Below the pieces are notes generated by a model that did not search any database, was not told where the DNA came from, and saw only the letters and a program-made list of their open reading frames with translations. A stretch of 64,000 nt of DNA from Rhodoferax sp. TS-BS-61-7 (GTDB taxonomy: Bacteria > Pseudomonadota > Gammaproteobacteria > Burkholderiales > Burkholderiaceae_C): NCBI RefSeq assembly GCF_002943465.1, contig NZ_PTQY01000001.1:868001-932000 (forward strand), written 5' to 3'. This document shows, piece by piece, positions 46,608 through 62,427 of this stretch. The translations under genes and the position numbers were made by a program. Numbering within the stretch: the first letter of the stretch is position 1; every line of letters starts with the position of its first letter.

Positions 46608-46662
46608 GCTATGAAATAAGGAGCTGCTAGCGCACTATCGATGTGGGCTAGCGGCTCTTTTT
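46608..46662 (+). repeat. Dispersed two-hairpin repeat, copy F
   Basis: Reads GCTATGAAATAAGGAGCTGC, then TAGCGCACTATCGATGTGGG and CTAGCGGCTCTTTTTA. Hairpin 2 (AGCTGCTAGC with GCTAGCGGCT) is followed by a T run, like an intrinsic terminator, 38 bp after the SRPBCC stop and just before the convergent solute-binding gene. Confidence 0.85.
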
Positions 46663-46697
46663 ACTCGGGATTGCGACGTCGCTGCGTGAACGTCAGG

Positions 46698-47468
46698 TTA
46701 TTCGCTGTACTTCTTTTGTATGGCTGCGAACACGCCAGACGCTTTCAATCCGTCCAGCGCCTTTTGCCAAAGCGCAATGTCACGGTCTGCAATGTCTGTG
46801 CTGCACGCGATGTACAACGGTGCCCCCACCAATTTGACCGAGGTCTGGACCAGGGCGTTGGCCGGCACCGCCAACTTCTTCAGCACATGCTTCACCCCCA
46901 GGGGCGTATCGCTGATGGCCAAGTCACACCGATCCAGCAGCAGTTTTTTGTAGACGGACTCCCCGTCCGTAGAGGTTGGGTCCAGGTTCGTAAAGCCGGC
47001 TGACTTCAGCGTGTTGAAGACAAGTCCGGCATGCCGGCACCCGATCAGTTTGACCTTTTTAGCATCGTCCAAGCTGACAATCTCCAAGGGACTGCCGCTC
47101 TTCTTGTAGAAATAAATGGCGCCATCCCCCAAGGGTCCAATCCATTTGTATTTTCCCTCACGCTCCGGTGTCCTCAGCATGGTGATCATCATGGTCCCGG
47201 GCACGCTGCCGAGCATCAATGTGGTCCGCATGCTCGGATACATCTCAATCGCGATCTTCAAATTCAGCCGCTCAATGATGTTCTGCACCACCTCGACCGA
47301 AAATCCTTTGAGCACACCATCTTCGAGAAAGTTGTACGGGGCCCACTCCTCGGTCACAACGCTGAGTTTCTTTTCATCGGCCCACAGCGGCGCAGAAGCC
47401 CCCGATGACAGCAGCATCAGGCCGAGCAAGGCGATTCTTCTTTCGTTGTAGACGTCGTTTGGGGCCAT
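46698..47468 (-). CDS. Periplasmic solute-binding protein, SBP_bac_3 type
   Basis: A 256-residue exported protein with a signal peptide (from MAPNDVYNERRIALLGLML to about PLWA). The mature domain begins LSVVTEEWAPYNFLEDGVLK, the usual type II solute-binding start, with a GFSVEVVQNIIERLN segment and the closing ALWQKALDGLKASGVFAAIQ. It resembles amino-acid-type binding proteins of stand-alone genes. No ABC partners are adjacent, so it may feed a remote transporter or act as a sensor-like ligand binder. The 200 bp upstream (47469-47667) show no gene. Confidence 0.85.
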   Translation of the reverse strand: MAPNDVYNERRIALLGLMLLSSGASAPLWADEKKLSVVTEEWAPYNFLEDGVLKGFSVEVVQNIIERLNLKIAIEMYPSMRTTLMLGSVPGTMMITMLRTPEREGKYKWIGPLGDGAIYFYKKSGSPLEIVSLDDAKKVKLIGCRHAGLVFNTLKSAGFTNLDPTSTDGESVYKKLLLDRCDLAISDTPLGVKHVLKKLAVPANALVQTSVKLVGAPLYIACSTDIADRDIALWQKALDGLKASGVFAAIQKKYSE

Positions 47469-47667
47469 GGGGGAAGTGTGCGTGGTCGACCAAAGCGAGA
47501 CCCAGTCTCGCATCGGCCCTGGAGGCCCCGTTGAGAGACGCCTCCTGCACCCGACACCTCGGGCAGAACCAACACACCCATTTTGGTATGGGAGACCAAG
47601 CCGGTCAATCGCCATGCGACACCGTGGGCCGACTCCACGGCCTGTGGCGTCACCAGCAGAACTTTTT

Positions 47668-47721
47668 GCTATGCAATCAGTAGCTGCTAGCGCAATACCT
47701 ACGTGGGCTAGAGCCCCATTT
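47668..47721 (+). repeat. Dispersed two-hairpin repeat, copy G
   Basis: Reads GCTATGCAATCAGTAGCTGC, then TAGCGCAATACCTACGTGGG and CTAGAGCCCCATTT. It lies between the solute-binding gene and the roadblock gene, downstream of the latter. Confidence 0.85.
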
Positions 47722-47745
47722 GACGCGCAAATGGCCGCCAGCCAC

Positions 47746-48597
47746 TCACACCTTGAGTGTGCGCTCGATATCCGTGAGCTTGTAGCGCGCCAAGGCCAGG
47801 TTGCCCTTGGCTTTGTCCAGCACCAGGTACAAAAACAGGCCCGCGTTGTTGGGCACCAGGCGGATCAGGTGGTACTGGTCGCCCAGGGTGATCAAGATGT
47901 CTTCGATGCCGCGGCGCAGGCCCAGCGACTCCATGGTGGCAAGCTTGGCTTTCACGACCTGGCTGTTGCCGGCGGCTGCCAGTTCCAGATTCATGCCGCC
48001 ACCCGCTTGCGCCAGGCACATGCCGCTGCGGTAGTCGACCAGGGCGGCCGCCAGGGCGCCATCAATGGTCATGGTGTCGATCATGCATTGCTTCAAATTG
48101 GAACTCATATCGTCTCTCGGGGAAGGGGAAGGTTGAAGGGTCAGAAAATCCTTGAAGTCGAGCTTGCCCAGTTGCTCCATCAAGATGAACCACAAGGTCT
48201 GCGGGCTGCTGTCCGGCAGCTTGTAGACCTGGATACGTTTTGCTTGCGCAGGGGGGAGCGCCTTGAACACCGCGTCTTCCATGAGCGCATTGGGCATGAG
48301 GAAAGCCCAAATTTTGGGCAGTTCCAAAGCTGCCAGCGACTCCAGCACGGCGCGCAGCCGGTTGATGGAGCCAGGACCGATAAGAAGAATGACGGCTGCA
48401 GTGTCTGCAGCTTGGGCGGTGAAGTCCAGATTGTTCTCTGGGCGGTGCCAATCCAAGCGCAGCGGGGTGGTGCCACTGCCCAACGCAATTTGGGGCCAAA
48501 ACCCTGGCCCGGAGGTATGGGCTACGCCGAGCTGCGTGAGCGCGTGGAGCCCTAGGCTCGCGGTGAGATCAAGAACGGTAACAGTAGGTTGCGCCAT
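47746..48597 (-). CDS. Two-part protein with C-terminal roadblock/LC7-like domain
   Basis: A 283-residue cytoplasmic protein. The last ~120 residues (from [20 protein letters not shown] to [19 protein letters not shown]) match roadblock/LC7 proteins, which pair with small GTPases such as MglA. The first ~150 residues have alternating helices and strands with no recognised motif. An internal ATG at about 48108 is preceded by GAGAGACG, so the roadblock domain could also be made alone. No MglA-like GTPase is in the window. The gene converges with a dispersed repeat. Confidence 0.75.
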   Translation of the reverse strand: MAQPTVTVLDLTASLGLHALTQLGVAHTSGPGFWPQIALGSGTTPLRLDWHRPENNLDFTAQAADTAAVILLIGPGSINRLRAVLESLAALELPKIWAFLMPNALMEDAVFKALPPAQAKRIQVYKLPDSSPQTLWFILMEQLGKLDFKDFLTLQPSPSPRDDMSSNLKQCMIDTMTIDGALAAALVDYRSGMCLAQAGGGMNLELAAAGNSQVVKAKLATMESLGLRRGIEDILITLGDQYHLIRLVPNNAGLFLYLVLDKAKGNLALARYKLTDIERTLKV

Positions 48598-48814
48598 GGT
48601 TGCCTTGCACAAAACACCTCGCAAGGGCCTTATGAAAGAACCAAGGATTCGCGATGCCAGCTGTGATTGAAATGGTTTTCAATGGTAGCGGCGTCAACAA
48701 ATTTTGCGTTTGCAAGCCAACTAGTCCCACCGCCACACAAGGGTATACCCGTATTCGAAACCCTAGTGGCCCAGCAAGACACGCCAAATGCGGAATCCCC
48801 AGTGGCCACGGCTT

Positions 48815-48869
48815 GCTATTAAATTAATAGCTTCTAGCGCAATATCTAATTGGCCTAGCAGCCCATTTC
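48815..48869 (+). repeat. Dispersed two-hairpin repeat, copy H
   Basis: Reads GCTATTAAATTAATAGCTTC, then TAGCGCAATATCTAATTGGC and CTAGCAGCCCATTT. Hairpin 1 is a perfect palindrome of GCTATTAA with TTAATAGC. It lies next to an IS30 remnant. Confidence 0.85.
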
Positions 48870-48909
48870 ATGGGCGAACTCCTAGAGTCCGGCAAATTTC
48901 GATTCGTTT

Positions 48910-49129
48910 TCAAAATAGATTGGCTTGTGACTTTACCAATGGGCTCTTGCACCAGTTCTTCCCCAAGAGGCGCAATTTACTCAAGGTCCCCAAAGCTCAG
49001 GTCAATGAGGCGGCGTACTTGCTCAATCACTGGCCTCGCCAGTGCCTGGGCTATTGCGCTCTCCACGAGGTGTTTTACAACCTACCCATCAGACCTCTTA
49101 CACTGCATTGTGTTGCGCTTTGTACTTGA
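48910..49129 (+). pseudogene. IS30-family transposase, C-terminal remnant
   Basis: The plus-strand frame ending at 49129 reads DFTNGLLHQFFPKRRNLLKV, then LLNHWPRQCLGYCALHEVF and a VALCT end. This matches the C-terminus of IS30-family transposases (N-x-N-G-L-R-x-F-P-K, and L-N-x-R-P-R-K-x-L-G-x-x-T-P-x-E-V-F). Everything upstream of about residue 40 of this frame is unrelated and no catalytic domain remains, so it is a dead fragment about 70 codons long. Key residues have drifted (HWPRQ for NRPRK). Confidence 0.75.
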
Positions 49130-49161
49130 ATCCGCCGACTTAAACTTTGTTACCCAACGGC

Positions 49162-50775
49162 TCATGCATAGCGAGGCAGTGTCACAGTAATAGACGTCGT
49201 ATTGCTGCTGTCGTCCACCGCAAGGCTGATGCCACCCTTCTGGGCCTCGCTGAGCAGCTTGGCGGAGTAAGTCCCCAAGCCCGTTCCCCCCTGTTTTCCA
49301 GAGGTCACAAATTTGTCAAAAAACCGCTCGCGGATGACCGCAGGAACCGCCCCCACATTGCGCACCACGATACGCAGCGGGTCCTCGTCGACCAGGGTGA
49401 TGCTGACCTTACTGCCCTCAGGCGCGGCTTCGCACGCATTCTTGGCAAGGTTCTGGAACAGCGAATAACACAGGGTGCTCTCCCCCATGGCACGCGGCGG
49501 CTCGCTGCCCACGGGAACATCAACATCGACGGAAATTGTGATCTCCTTGCCAGAAAAAGTCTGCCGGTTCAACTCAGCCACGCGGTGCAGGACGGAGGCC
49601 AGCTCCACCGGTGCGGCTTTCAGCTCGAAGCGCCCGGTCTCCATTTTCAGAAGTTCCGACGACATATTGACGATGTTCATGATCGTCATGGCGGTCTCTT
49701 CCACCAGGGTCAGCATCTCGGCCTGGCGCCGGGTGGTATTTTCATCTGCGATCATGCCCTGCAGCAATCCCATCACCCCGGCAAGCGGGCCTTTGATGTC
49801 GTGCCGCGTGATGTGCTCCACCTGCTCACGCAGGCGTGCAGTTTCCACCATCTGATCGAAGTCCGCCTGCATGGACTTGCGCAGTTGCACATACCGCATG
49901 AAGTTGCGCACACGGGGTTTGAGCAATGCGGGATCCACCGGTTTGGTAATAAAGTCCACCGCCCCCAGCTCCATGCCTTGCATGCGGGCGTCACTGGTGG
50001 TGAGTGCAGTGATAAAAATCACCGGTGTGGACTCCGAATTGGGATGCTCTCGCATACGTTTTGCGACTTCAAAACCATCCATCTCCGGCATCATGACGTC
50101 CAGCAGAACCAGGTCTGGAGGTTCATCCGAGCTGCAGATCTCCAGCGCCTTGTGGCCGCTGGATGCCAACCGCACGCTGTACTCATCTTTGAGCAAGTGA
50201 CTCAGCAGCGTCAAATTGTCCGGCGTGTCGTCCACCACCAAAACCGTCAAGCGGTCGGCGTTTCCGCGCACAGTTTTGCTGCTGGTATCCGGCGGACGAC
50301 CGCTTTGGACTTTGCCTATAGATGCCGAGGTTTCTGAAACTGCCACCGCCGTCATCCGGCGGTGCTTGGCTGCCACGGCCCGCTCCAGGCGGTGTCCCAA
50401 CTGGTTGGGAGAATAGGGTTTGAGCAACATGGCACTGACACCGCTGGAGACCGCTTGTTCGACGTGATGCCGTTCTGCTTCCGCCGTGATCATGATGAAA
50501 GGCAAGGTGAACAGACGCTCATCGGCCCGGACCGTCCTGAGTAACTCGATTCCGGTCATGACGGGCATGTTCCAGTCGGAGAGGACCATGTCCACGTGTT
50601 GGCTGCGCAAAATTCGCAGGGCCTGCATGCCGTCGTTCGCGGTGAGTATGTTTTCTGCGCCCAACAGTTTGAGCTGGTTCACCGTGACACGGCGCATCGT
50701 GTCATAGTCGTCGACCACCAGATAGGTTTTGCGATTGTCCAATTGAAAAAAACTACGTTCTTCGACGAGTGGCAT
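49162..50775 (-). CDS. REC-REC-histidine kinase
   Basis: A 537-residue cytoplasmic signalling protein. Receiver 1 is at about residues 15-130 (VDDYDTMRR; Asp67 in VLSDWNMPVMTG; Lys in LLKPYSP), CheY-like. Receiver 2 is about 170-290 (VVDDTPDNLTLL; LVLLDVMMPEMDG; FITKPVDP). A kinase core follows, with ITRHDIKGPLAGVMGLL as the phosphorylated His region, an N box (FQNLAKNACEAAPEG) and a G box (GGTGLGTYSAKLL). It is the last gene of a four-gene operon, four bases after the giant hybrid kinase. It probably takes phosphate from that kinase and passes it on. Confidence 0.9.
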   Translation of the reverse strand: MPLVEERSFFQLDNRKTYLVVDDYDTMRRVTVNQLKLLGAENILTANDGMQALRILRSQHVDMVLSDWNMPVMTGIELLRTVRADERLFTLPFIMITAEAERHHVEQAVSSGVSAMLLKPYSPNQLGHRLERAVAAKHRRMTAVAVSETSASIGKVQSGRPPDTSSKTVRGNADRLTVLVVDDTPDNLTLLSHLLKDEYSVRLASSGHKALEICSSDEPPDLVLLDVMMPEMDGFEVAKRMREHPNSESTPVIFITALTTSDARMQGMELGAVDFITKPVDPALLKPRVRNFMRYVQLRKSMQADFDQMVETARLREQVEHITRHDIKGPLAGVMGLLQGMIADENTTRRQAEMLTLVEETAMTIMNIVNMSSELLKMETGRFELKAAPVELASVLHRVAELNRQTFSGKEITISVDVDVPVGSEPPRAMGESTLCYSLFQNLAKNACEAAPEGSKVSITLVDEDPLRIVVRNVGAVPAVIRERFFDKFVTSGKQGGTGLGTYSAKLLSEAQKGGISLAVDDSSNTTSITVTLPRYA

Positions 50776-50779
50776 GGCG

Positions 50780-57141
<6,362 letters not shown>

Positions 57142-57145
<4 letters not shown>

Positions 57146-58722
57146 GTAGTTACCTCAACATTGTCCCCGTGCTGTGCATGGGCCTGCAATTGCAGGGTTC
57201 GGCGGTGAATTTCCAGGTGGTTTTGCAGCAGGAACACCAACTCATCCAGTTGCCGCTGGACGCGTCCGTCCGGGGCCCGGAGCAAAGCCAGCTCCAGCAC
57301 ACCAATCAAATGGTCTTGCATGACCAGTGGAACCAGCAGCAGTGCGCCGGCCCGGGCGCCCCCCAGGCCCGAACGTACGTTCCAGATGCCGTCGGGTGGC
57401 GTCTCGATCAGCTGGCTACGCCGCTCCACGGCACATTGGCCCAGCAACCCTACGCCGGGTTGCAACAACGCCTCTGGCGCCTGGGAACAAGCAGCGCTGC
57501 CGGCCAGTATCAGTGTGTCGTCGTCGGGCTCACCGTTCGCCACGTACAAAACACCTTGCAATGCACCGACCATCTCGCGAGCGCTCCGAAAAAAGGTGGT
57601 TGCAAACTGCTCCCAGTCATCGCAGTGCTGCAGCCGCAGCGACAGGGCGCCCAACTGGGTTCGCCAATGCACCTGCGCCTCCTGCTCGTCTGCATAGACC
57701 TGCAGCTGTGTGGACGCCAGGCTCTGTGCGTAACGTACACGCAGCAAGCGCAGCCACAGCCAGCCCAGCAGCAACACCAGAAGCGCCACACCCATGGCGA
57801 GCCCGGCAGAGGCAGCCATGGGCACGGTGCGGCCCAGGTCTTCCGCAACGATCAGTTGCCAATCACCTGCCGGGTCGTTCCAACTTACAGGGGCCAGTGC
57901 GACGGCATAGGACTGCTGGTCTACCCGCTGGACGCCCTGCACGGGCTCCAGCGGCAAGGCAAGCGGGGGCTGGTTTTCGAACATGGCGCCAAACTGTTTG
58001 AGCTCCCGGATGGCCTGCAGGCGCGCCGGTGTGGCCACGCCCGCCAACCGGCCCGTCCAGTCGTTCCGGTTACCCGCAAACACCACCCCTTGCGGAGACA
58101 GCAGCAATGCAAGGTCGTACTTGTCACGCAGCAGGGCATCCACGCGGTCCAGCGTAGTGCGCGCTACAACGGCCCCACCCCCTACGGTGGAGCGCGCGTG
58201 CTCGGGGAAGATGGGGGCGGTGAAGTAGAGTGAACGGTCCCCCCGCGCCATGCTGACGGCGGCGTAAACGTTGGATTGCCCGCGCATGGCCATCTGGAAA
58301 TACGGTCTGAACCGTACATCCAAACCGGTGGAAGGTTTGTTGGCACGGTCCCAGGACGATTTGACGATACCGTCCACCCCCACCACAAATACGCCCTCTG
58401 CGGCAAAGGCATTACCCACGATGGACATCGTTACGGGGACATTGGAGTCGTCCGCCGCAAGCCCGTTGGAGGCCTCCTGCTTGATGTCCCCATCCAGCAG
58501 ACCCAGCAGGGTGACCGAGCCCATCAGGTTGCCGTTCAGGGTGGTGGACATCAGCTCCAGGCCACTGCGCTGTGCCTCAGTCTGCAACAGATGTTGGCGC
58601 TGCTGGGTGCGTATCTCTACGTCGAGCCAGTAGGCGCCGGCGGCCAGAACCAGTGCCACACCCGCATTCAGTGCCCAGGCAGCATGCGCGTTTTGCGCCA
58701 AATAGGCAGAGAGCCGTTTCAC
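57142..58722 (-). CDS. Cache-GAF membrane sensor without output domain
   Basis: A 526-residue inner-membrane protein starting with GTG. One helix lies at about 17-34 and another at about 310-332, enclosing a periplasmic double-Cache-like domain (FVVGVDGIVKSSWDRANKPS, YFTAPIFPEH). After the second helix come a coil and a GAF domain (GVGLLGQCAVERRSQLIETP) that is related to the GAF of the adjacent giant kinase (GQGLVGQCAMERAPIVLTQ). There is no kinase, cyclase or methyl-accepting domain, so it should pass its signal to a partner, most likely the kinase whose start it overlaps (ATGA). Confidence 0.88.
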
Positions 58723-58728
58723 GGCGTA

Positions 58729-59877
58729 TCAGCCTGTAATCACCTTCAGGCTCTTGGCTTTTTCGGCCATCACCTCATCACTGTCGGCATATTCGAGGGC
58801 CACTGCGCGGAACTGCTCCGTCAGCTCCAGAAAGGCATCGACGATATCGGGATCGAAATGGCTGCCTCGTCCGTCGGCGATGATGGCCACCGCTTTTTCA
58901 TGCGACATGCTTTGTTTGTAGACGCGTCGGCTGATCAGCGCATCGTAGACATCGGCCACGGCCATCAGGCGTGCCGAGATGGGAATCGCATCGCCGGCCC
59001 AACCTTCGGGGTAGCCGCTGCCATCCCACTTTTCCTGGTGGCTGTAGGCAATTTCTTTGGCGTAGTGCAGAAATTCGACTTCCAGTCCCAACTGGTCCTC
59101 TGCATGCTGAATCGCATCGCGCCCCAGCTTGCAGTGCGTCTTCATGATCTCGAACTCGTGGGGCTCGAAGCGGCCGGGCTTGAGCAGGATGCGGTCTGGA
59201 ATGCCGACTTTGCCAATGTCGTGCAGGGGGGCAGACTTGAACAAGATATCGATCGTGCGCTCGTCCAAAAAACGGGAAAAGCGCGGATGCCGGCGCAACT
59301 GGTTGGCCAGCAGACGCAGGTAGTGCTGCGTGCGGCGGATGTGGTTGCCGGTGTCGTTGTCGCGGGTCTCCGCCAAGGAGGCCATGGCCAGAATGGTGAC
59401 ATCCTGAATCGCCGCCAGCTCCCGGCCGCGGCGCTGCACCTCGGTTTCCAGGTAATCATTTTTGTCCCGCAGGAAGTCCGCTGCAGCCTTGACCTGCAAC
59501 TGGGTGGACACCCGCGCCAGCATGATGGGCGGATTGACGGGCTTGGTGATGAAATCCACCGCGCCCATCTCCAGCCCCTTTTTTTCCTCTTCGGCTGCCG
59601 TCATGGCAGTCAGGAAAATGATGGGGATGTGCTGGGTGGCGGGATCGTCCTTGAGGATTTTGCACACGTCATAGCCCGACAGGCCAGGCATCATGATGTC
59701 CAGCAGGATGAGGTCCGGGGGATCTTCGGCCCGGGCCAGCTTGAGTGCCTTTTCGCCATGGTTGGCCAGCACAACTCGGTAGTGGTCTTTGAGCAGCCCG
59801 GCCATCAGGGACAGGTTGTCAGGCGTGTCGTCCACGACCAGTACAGTAGGTTTTTCGGTGAAGTCCAGTGCGTCCAT
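58729..59877 (-). CDS. HD-GYP response regulator (predicted c-di-GMP phosphodiesterase)
   Basis: A 382-residue protein: receiver domain with Asp60 in LILLDIMMPGLSG and Lys in FITKPVNP, then an HD-GYP domain with SAPLHDIGKVGIPDR (HD metal site), HCKLGRDAIQ, and HQEKWDGSGYPEGW (GYP motif). HD-GYP enzymes hydrolyse cyclic di-GMP. GGGGAG precedes the ATG at 59877; the longer open frame has no support. It is the first gene of the signalling operon and gives the phosphorelay a second-messenger output. Confidence 0.93.
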   Translation of the reverse strand: MDALDFTEKPTVLVVDDTPDNLSLMAGLLKDHYRVVLANHGEKALKLARAEDPPDLILLDIMMPGLSGYDVCKILKDDPATQHIPIIFLTAMTAAEEEKKGLEMGAVDFITKPVNPPIMLARVSTQLQVKAAADFLRDKNDYLETEVQRRGRELAAIQDVTILAMASLAETRDNDTGNHIRRTQHYLRLLANQLRRHPRFSRFLDERTIDILFKSAPLHDIGKVGIPDRILLKPGRFEPHEFEIMKTHCKLGRDAIQHAEDQLGLEVEFLHYAKEIAYSHQEKWDGSGYPEGWAGDAIPISARLMAVADVYDALISRRVYKQSMSHEKAVAIIADGRGSHFDPDIVDAFLELTEQFRAVALEYADSDEVMAEKAKSLKVITG

Positions 59878-60045
59878 CAAATCACTCCCCAGTGGTTGCT
59901 GTATAGCCACTCCAGCATAGCATCGGCGCATCCCGCGCCACGCTAATTCACCAGTTCAGCGCATGGAAATTCCGCCAATCAGCGCGCCATGCCCACGCAA
60001 ATCACCACAGGTGCAACGACCACCTTTCTGATCGCAAAATTAATC

Positions 60046-60099
60046 GCTATAAAATTTATAGCTGCTAGCGCAATATTCATAAGCGCTAGCAGCCCATTT
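60046..60099 (+). repeat. Dispersed two-hairpin repeat, copy I (best-preserved)
   Basis: Hairpin 1 is GCTATAAA-A-TTTATAGC (60046-60062) and hairpin 2 is GCTGCTAGCGC (60061-60071) with GCGCTAGCAGC (60083-60093), both perfect, followed by CCATTT. This copy shows the ancestral double-hairpin form most clearly. It lies just after the alcohol dehydrogenase stop. Confidence 0.9.
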
Positions 60100-60109
60100 C
60101 ATTCACAAC

Positions 60110-61126
60110 TCAGGCAAAGTCCGCATCCAGCACTACGCGGTAGCGTGCCTTGCCGCTGCGCATGTGGTCCAGCGCGTCGTTCACCTGGGACATGGGGAAA
60201 TGCTCCACCTGCGGCGCAATGCCATGGCGGGCGCAGAAGTCCATCATCTTGATCAGCGTGACAGGCGATGGCGTGGGCGATGCCGAGATGCTGCGCTGCC
60301 AGGACAGCAGGCCGCTGGTGCGCACCTTCATGGCCTCGGTCACCACACCCACCATGTGCAGGCGGCCCTTGGGGGCCAGCGTGCCAATCAGCGCATCCCA
60401 CTCCAGGCTGGCGCCCACCGTCACCAGCAAAAAGTCCAGCTGGCCGGCATAGGCTTTGAGCTCTTTCACATCCACACTGGACACGGTGCGGTGCGCGCCC
60501 AGCAGCAGCGCTTCTTCCCGCTTGGACGGGCTGGAGGTGAAGGCTGTCACATCACAGCCCCAGGCCTTGGCAAACTTGACCGCCAGGTGGCCCAGGCCAC
60601 CGATGCCGACCACACCCACCTTGTCGGTCGGTTTGATGTCATGGATCACAAAGGGCAGAAAGGCCGTGCCGCCGCCACACATGAGCGGGCCGGCCACCGC
60701 AGGGTCCAGCCCCGCGGGGATGGGCAGGGCCCAACTCCAATGCGCACGCACCTTGTCGGCAAAGCCGCCATGGCGGCCGATGATGGTGGGCTGGCGCGTG
60801 TTGCACAGGTTTTGCTCACCACCCACACAAAAGTTGCAGTGCAAACAGCTCTTGCTGTGCCAGCCCAGGCCCACGCGCTGGCCTACGCTGCGGCCCTTGG
60901 CGTTGGGCCCCACGGCGGTGATGGTGCCCACCACCTCGTGCCCAGGGACTACGGGGTAGCTGGTGGGAAACCACTCGCTGTCCACCATGGCCAGGTCGGA
61001 GTGGCAAACACCGCAGTACTCCACGGCAATCTCCACGTCTTCGGCGTCCAGGGCACCGGGGTCAAAGTCCAGGCGTTCTAAAGCGGCGCCGCTGCTGTGG
61101 GCGGCCCAGCCGCGAAATGGGGTCAT
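60110..61126 (-). CDS. Zinc-dependent alcohol/aldehyde dehydrogenase, YahK-like
   Basis: A 338-residue cytoplasmic MDR enzyme. Catalytic zinc ligands are Cys in YCGVCHSDLAMV, the GHEVVGT His and Glu, and a later Cys in LMCGGGTAF; structural zinc Cys are in CLHCNFCVGGEQNLC. NADP binding is seen as GIGGLGHLAVKFAKA. The pattern fits the CAD/YahK branch that reduces aldehydes with NADPH. The start MTPFRGWAAHSSGA is chosen over a longer arginine-rich frame. It is divergent from the KAS III-like gene. Confidence 0.93.
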   Translation of the reverse strand: MTPFRGWAAHSSGAALERLDFDPGALDAEDVEIAVEYCGVCHSDLAMVDSEWFPTSYPVVPGHEVVGTITAVGPNAKGRSVGQRVGLGWHSKSCLHCNFCVGGEQNLCNTRQPTIIGRHGGFADKVRAHWSWALPIPAGLDPAVAGPLMCGGGTAFLPFVIHDIKPTDKVGVVGIGGLGHLAVKFAKAWGCDVTAFTSSPSKREEALLLGAHRTVSSVDVKELKAYAGQLDFLLVTVGASLEWDALIGTLAPKGRLHMVGVVTEAMKVRTSGLLSWQRSISASPTPSPVTLIKMMDFCARHGIAPQVEHFPMSQVNDALDHMRSGKARYRVVLDADFA

Positions 61127-61293
61127 CAAAGTCTCCTGCACGCCGGCGCCAACGGCCAGCCAAGTGCCAAGCCTAGCGCCTTGGCGGCCCCGCGAACAGA
61201 GGGCTTGTAACCCCCGGGACTGCCCGCACTTCGGCGGATAATCCGCCGGCGCCGGCAATCCGCGGGCGCGCCTAACCGACCAAGAAGTTCACC

Positions 61294-62427
61294 ATGCACC
61301 GTGTCGCCATTAGCAGTACAGGCCTGTTTACCCCGCCCGACGTCATCACCAATGCCGAACTGGTAGCGGCCTACAACGCCTACGCCGCGCTGCAAAACGC
61401 CCAGCATGCCGACGCGATTGCGGCGGGCACGCACACAGCGCTGACCGACTCCAGCGTGGAGTTCATCGAGAAGGCCTCAGGCATTCAGCGCCGTTATGTG
61501 ATGGAGAAGACCGGTGTGCTGGACCCCACGCGCATGCGCCCGCACTTCACGCCCCGCCCCGACACCGAGATTTCGCTGATGGCCGAGATTGCCGTCAAGG
61601 CCTGCCAGGACGCACTGCAGGCCGCCGGCAAAACCGCCGCCGATGTGGATGGTGTGATCTGCGCCGCCGCCAATATGCAGCGCCCCTACCCCGCCATGGC
61701 GGTGGAGATTCAGACCGCGTTGGGTGTGCAGGGTTATGGTTTTGACATGAATGTGGCCTGCTCGTCGGCCACCTTTGCACTGGAACAAGCAGTGAACGCG
61801 GTGCGCTGCGGCACGGCGCGCGCCGTGCTGGTGGTGAACCCCGAAATCACCTCGGCCCACCAGGCCTGGATAGACCGCGATTGCCACTTCATCTTTGGCG
61901 ATGTGTGCACCGCCATTTTGGTGGAGCGGCTGGACCTGGCGCCCGCAGGCGCGTTTGAGGTGCTGGGCACCAAGCTGCTGAGCACCTTCAGCAACAACAT
62001 CCGCAACAACCACGGCTTCATGTGGCGCGCCGAAGACCGCAACCCGGACGACCGCGACCAACTGTTCCGCCAGGAAGGCCGCAAGGTGTTCAAAGAGGTG
62101 TGCCCCATGGCCGCAGAGCACATGGAAAGCCACTTGGAGAGTTTGGGGATGACGCCACAGAACGTGCGCCGTTTCTGGCTGCACCAGGCCAACCTGGGCA
62201 TGAACCAACTGATTGCGAAGAAGCTGCTGGGCCGCGAAGCCACGCTGGACGATGCGCCGGTGATTCTGGACGAGTTTGCCAACACCGCGTCAGCCGGCTC
62301 CATCATCGCCTTCCACCGCCACCACGCCGACATTGCGGCGGGTGAGGTGGGGGTGATCTGCTCGTTTGGGGCGGGCTATTCGATCGGCAGCGTGGTGGTC
62401 AAACGCCTCAGTTCAGCGGGCGCTTGA
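61294..62427 (+). CDS. Beta-ketoacyl-ACP synthase III family protein
   Basis: A 377-residue thiolase-fold condensing enzyme, longer than FabH (about 317). The catalytic triad is present: Cys in NVACSSATFALEQAV, His in RFWLHQANLGMNQ and Asn in DEFANTASAGS. The longer N-terminal region (residues 20-60) has an extra helical stretch. It may start fatty-acid or specialised acyl-chain synthesis rather than serve as the main FabH. Its last 20 bases overlap the convergent GNAT gene. Confidence 0.9.
   Translation: MHRVAISSTGLFTPPDVITNAELVAAYNAYAALQNAQHADAIAAGTHTALTDSSVEFIEKASGIQRRYVMEKTGVLDPTRMRPHFTPRPDTEISLMAEIAVKACQDALQAAGKTAADVDGVICAAANMQRPYPAMAVEIQTALGVQGYGFDMNVACSSATFALEQAVNAVRCGTARAVLVVNPEITSAHQAWIDRDCHFIFGDVCTAILVERLDLAPAGAFEVLGTKLLSTFSNNIRNNHGFMWRAEDRNPDDRDQLFRQEGRKVFKEVCPMAAEHMESHLESLGMTPQNVRRFWLHQANLGMNQLIAKKLLGREATLDDAPVILDEFANTASAGSIIAFHRHHADIAAGEVGVICSFGAGYSIGSVVVKRLSSAGA

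Larger units (their letters stand above)
48598..49161. other. Intergenic stretch with a repeat and a transposase remnant
   Basis: This 564-bp gap holds dispersed-repeat copy H and the degraded tail of an IS30-family transposase. The bases before the repeat (48598-48814) show no clear gene or terminator. Confidence 0.7.

Noticed and set aside
48788-48909. Upstream part of the 113-codon open frame containing the IS30 tail
   Set aside because: It reads through repeat copy H and has no transposase similarity; only the part from about 48910 is supported.
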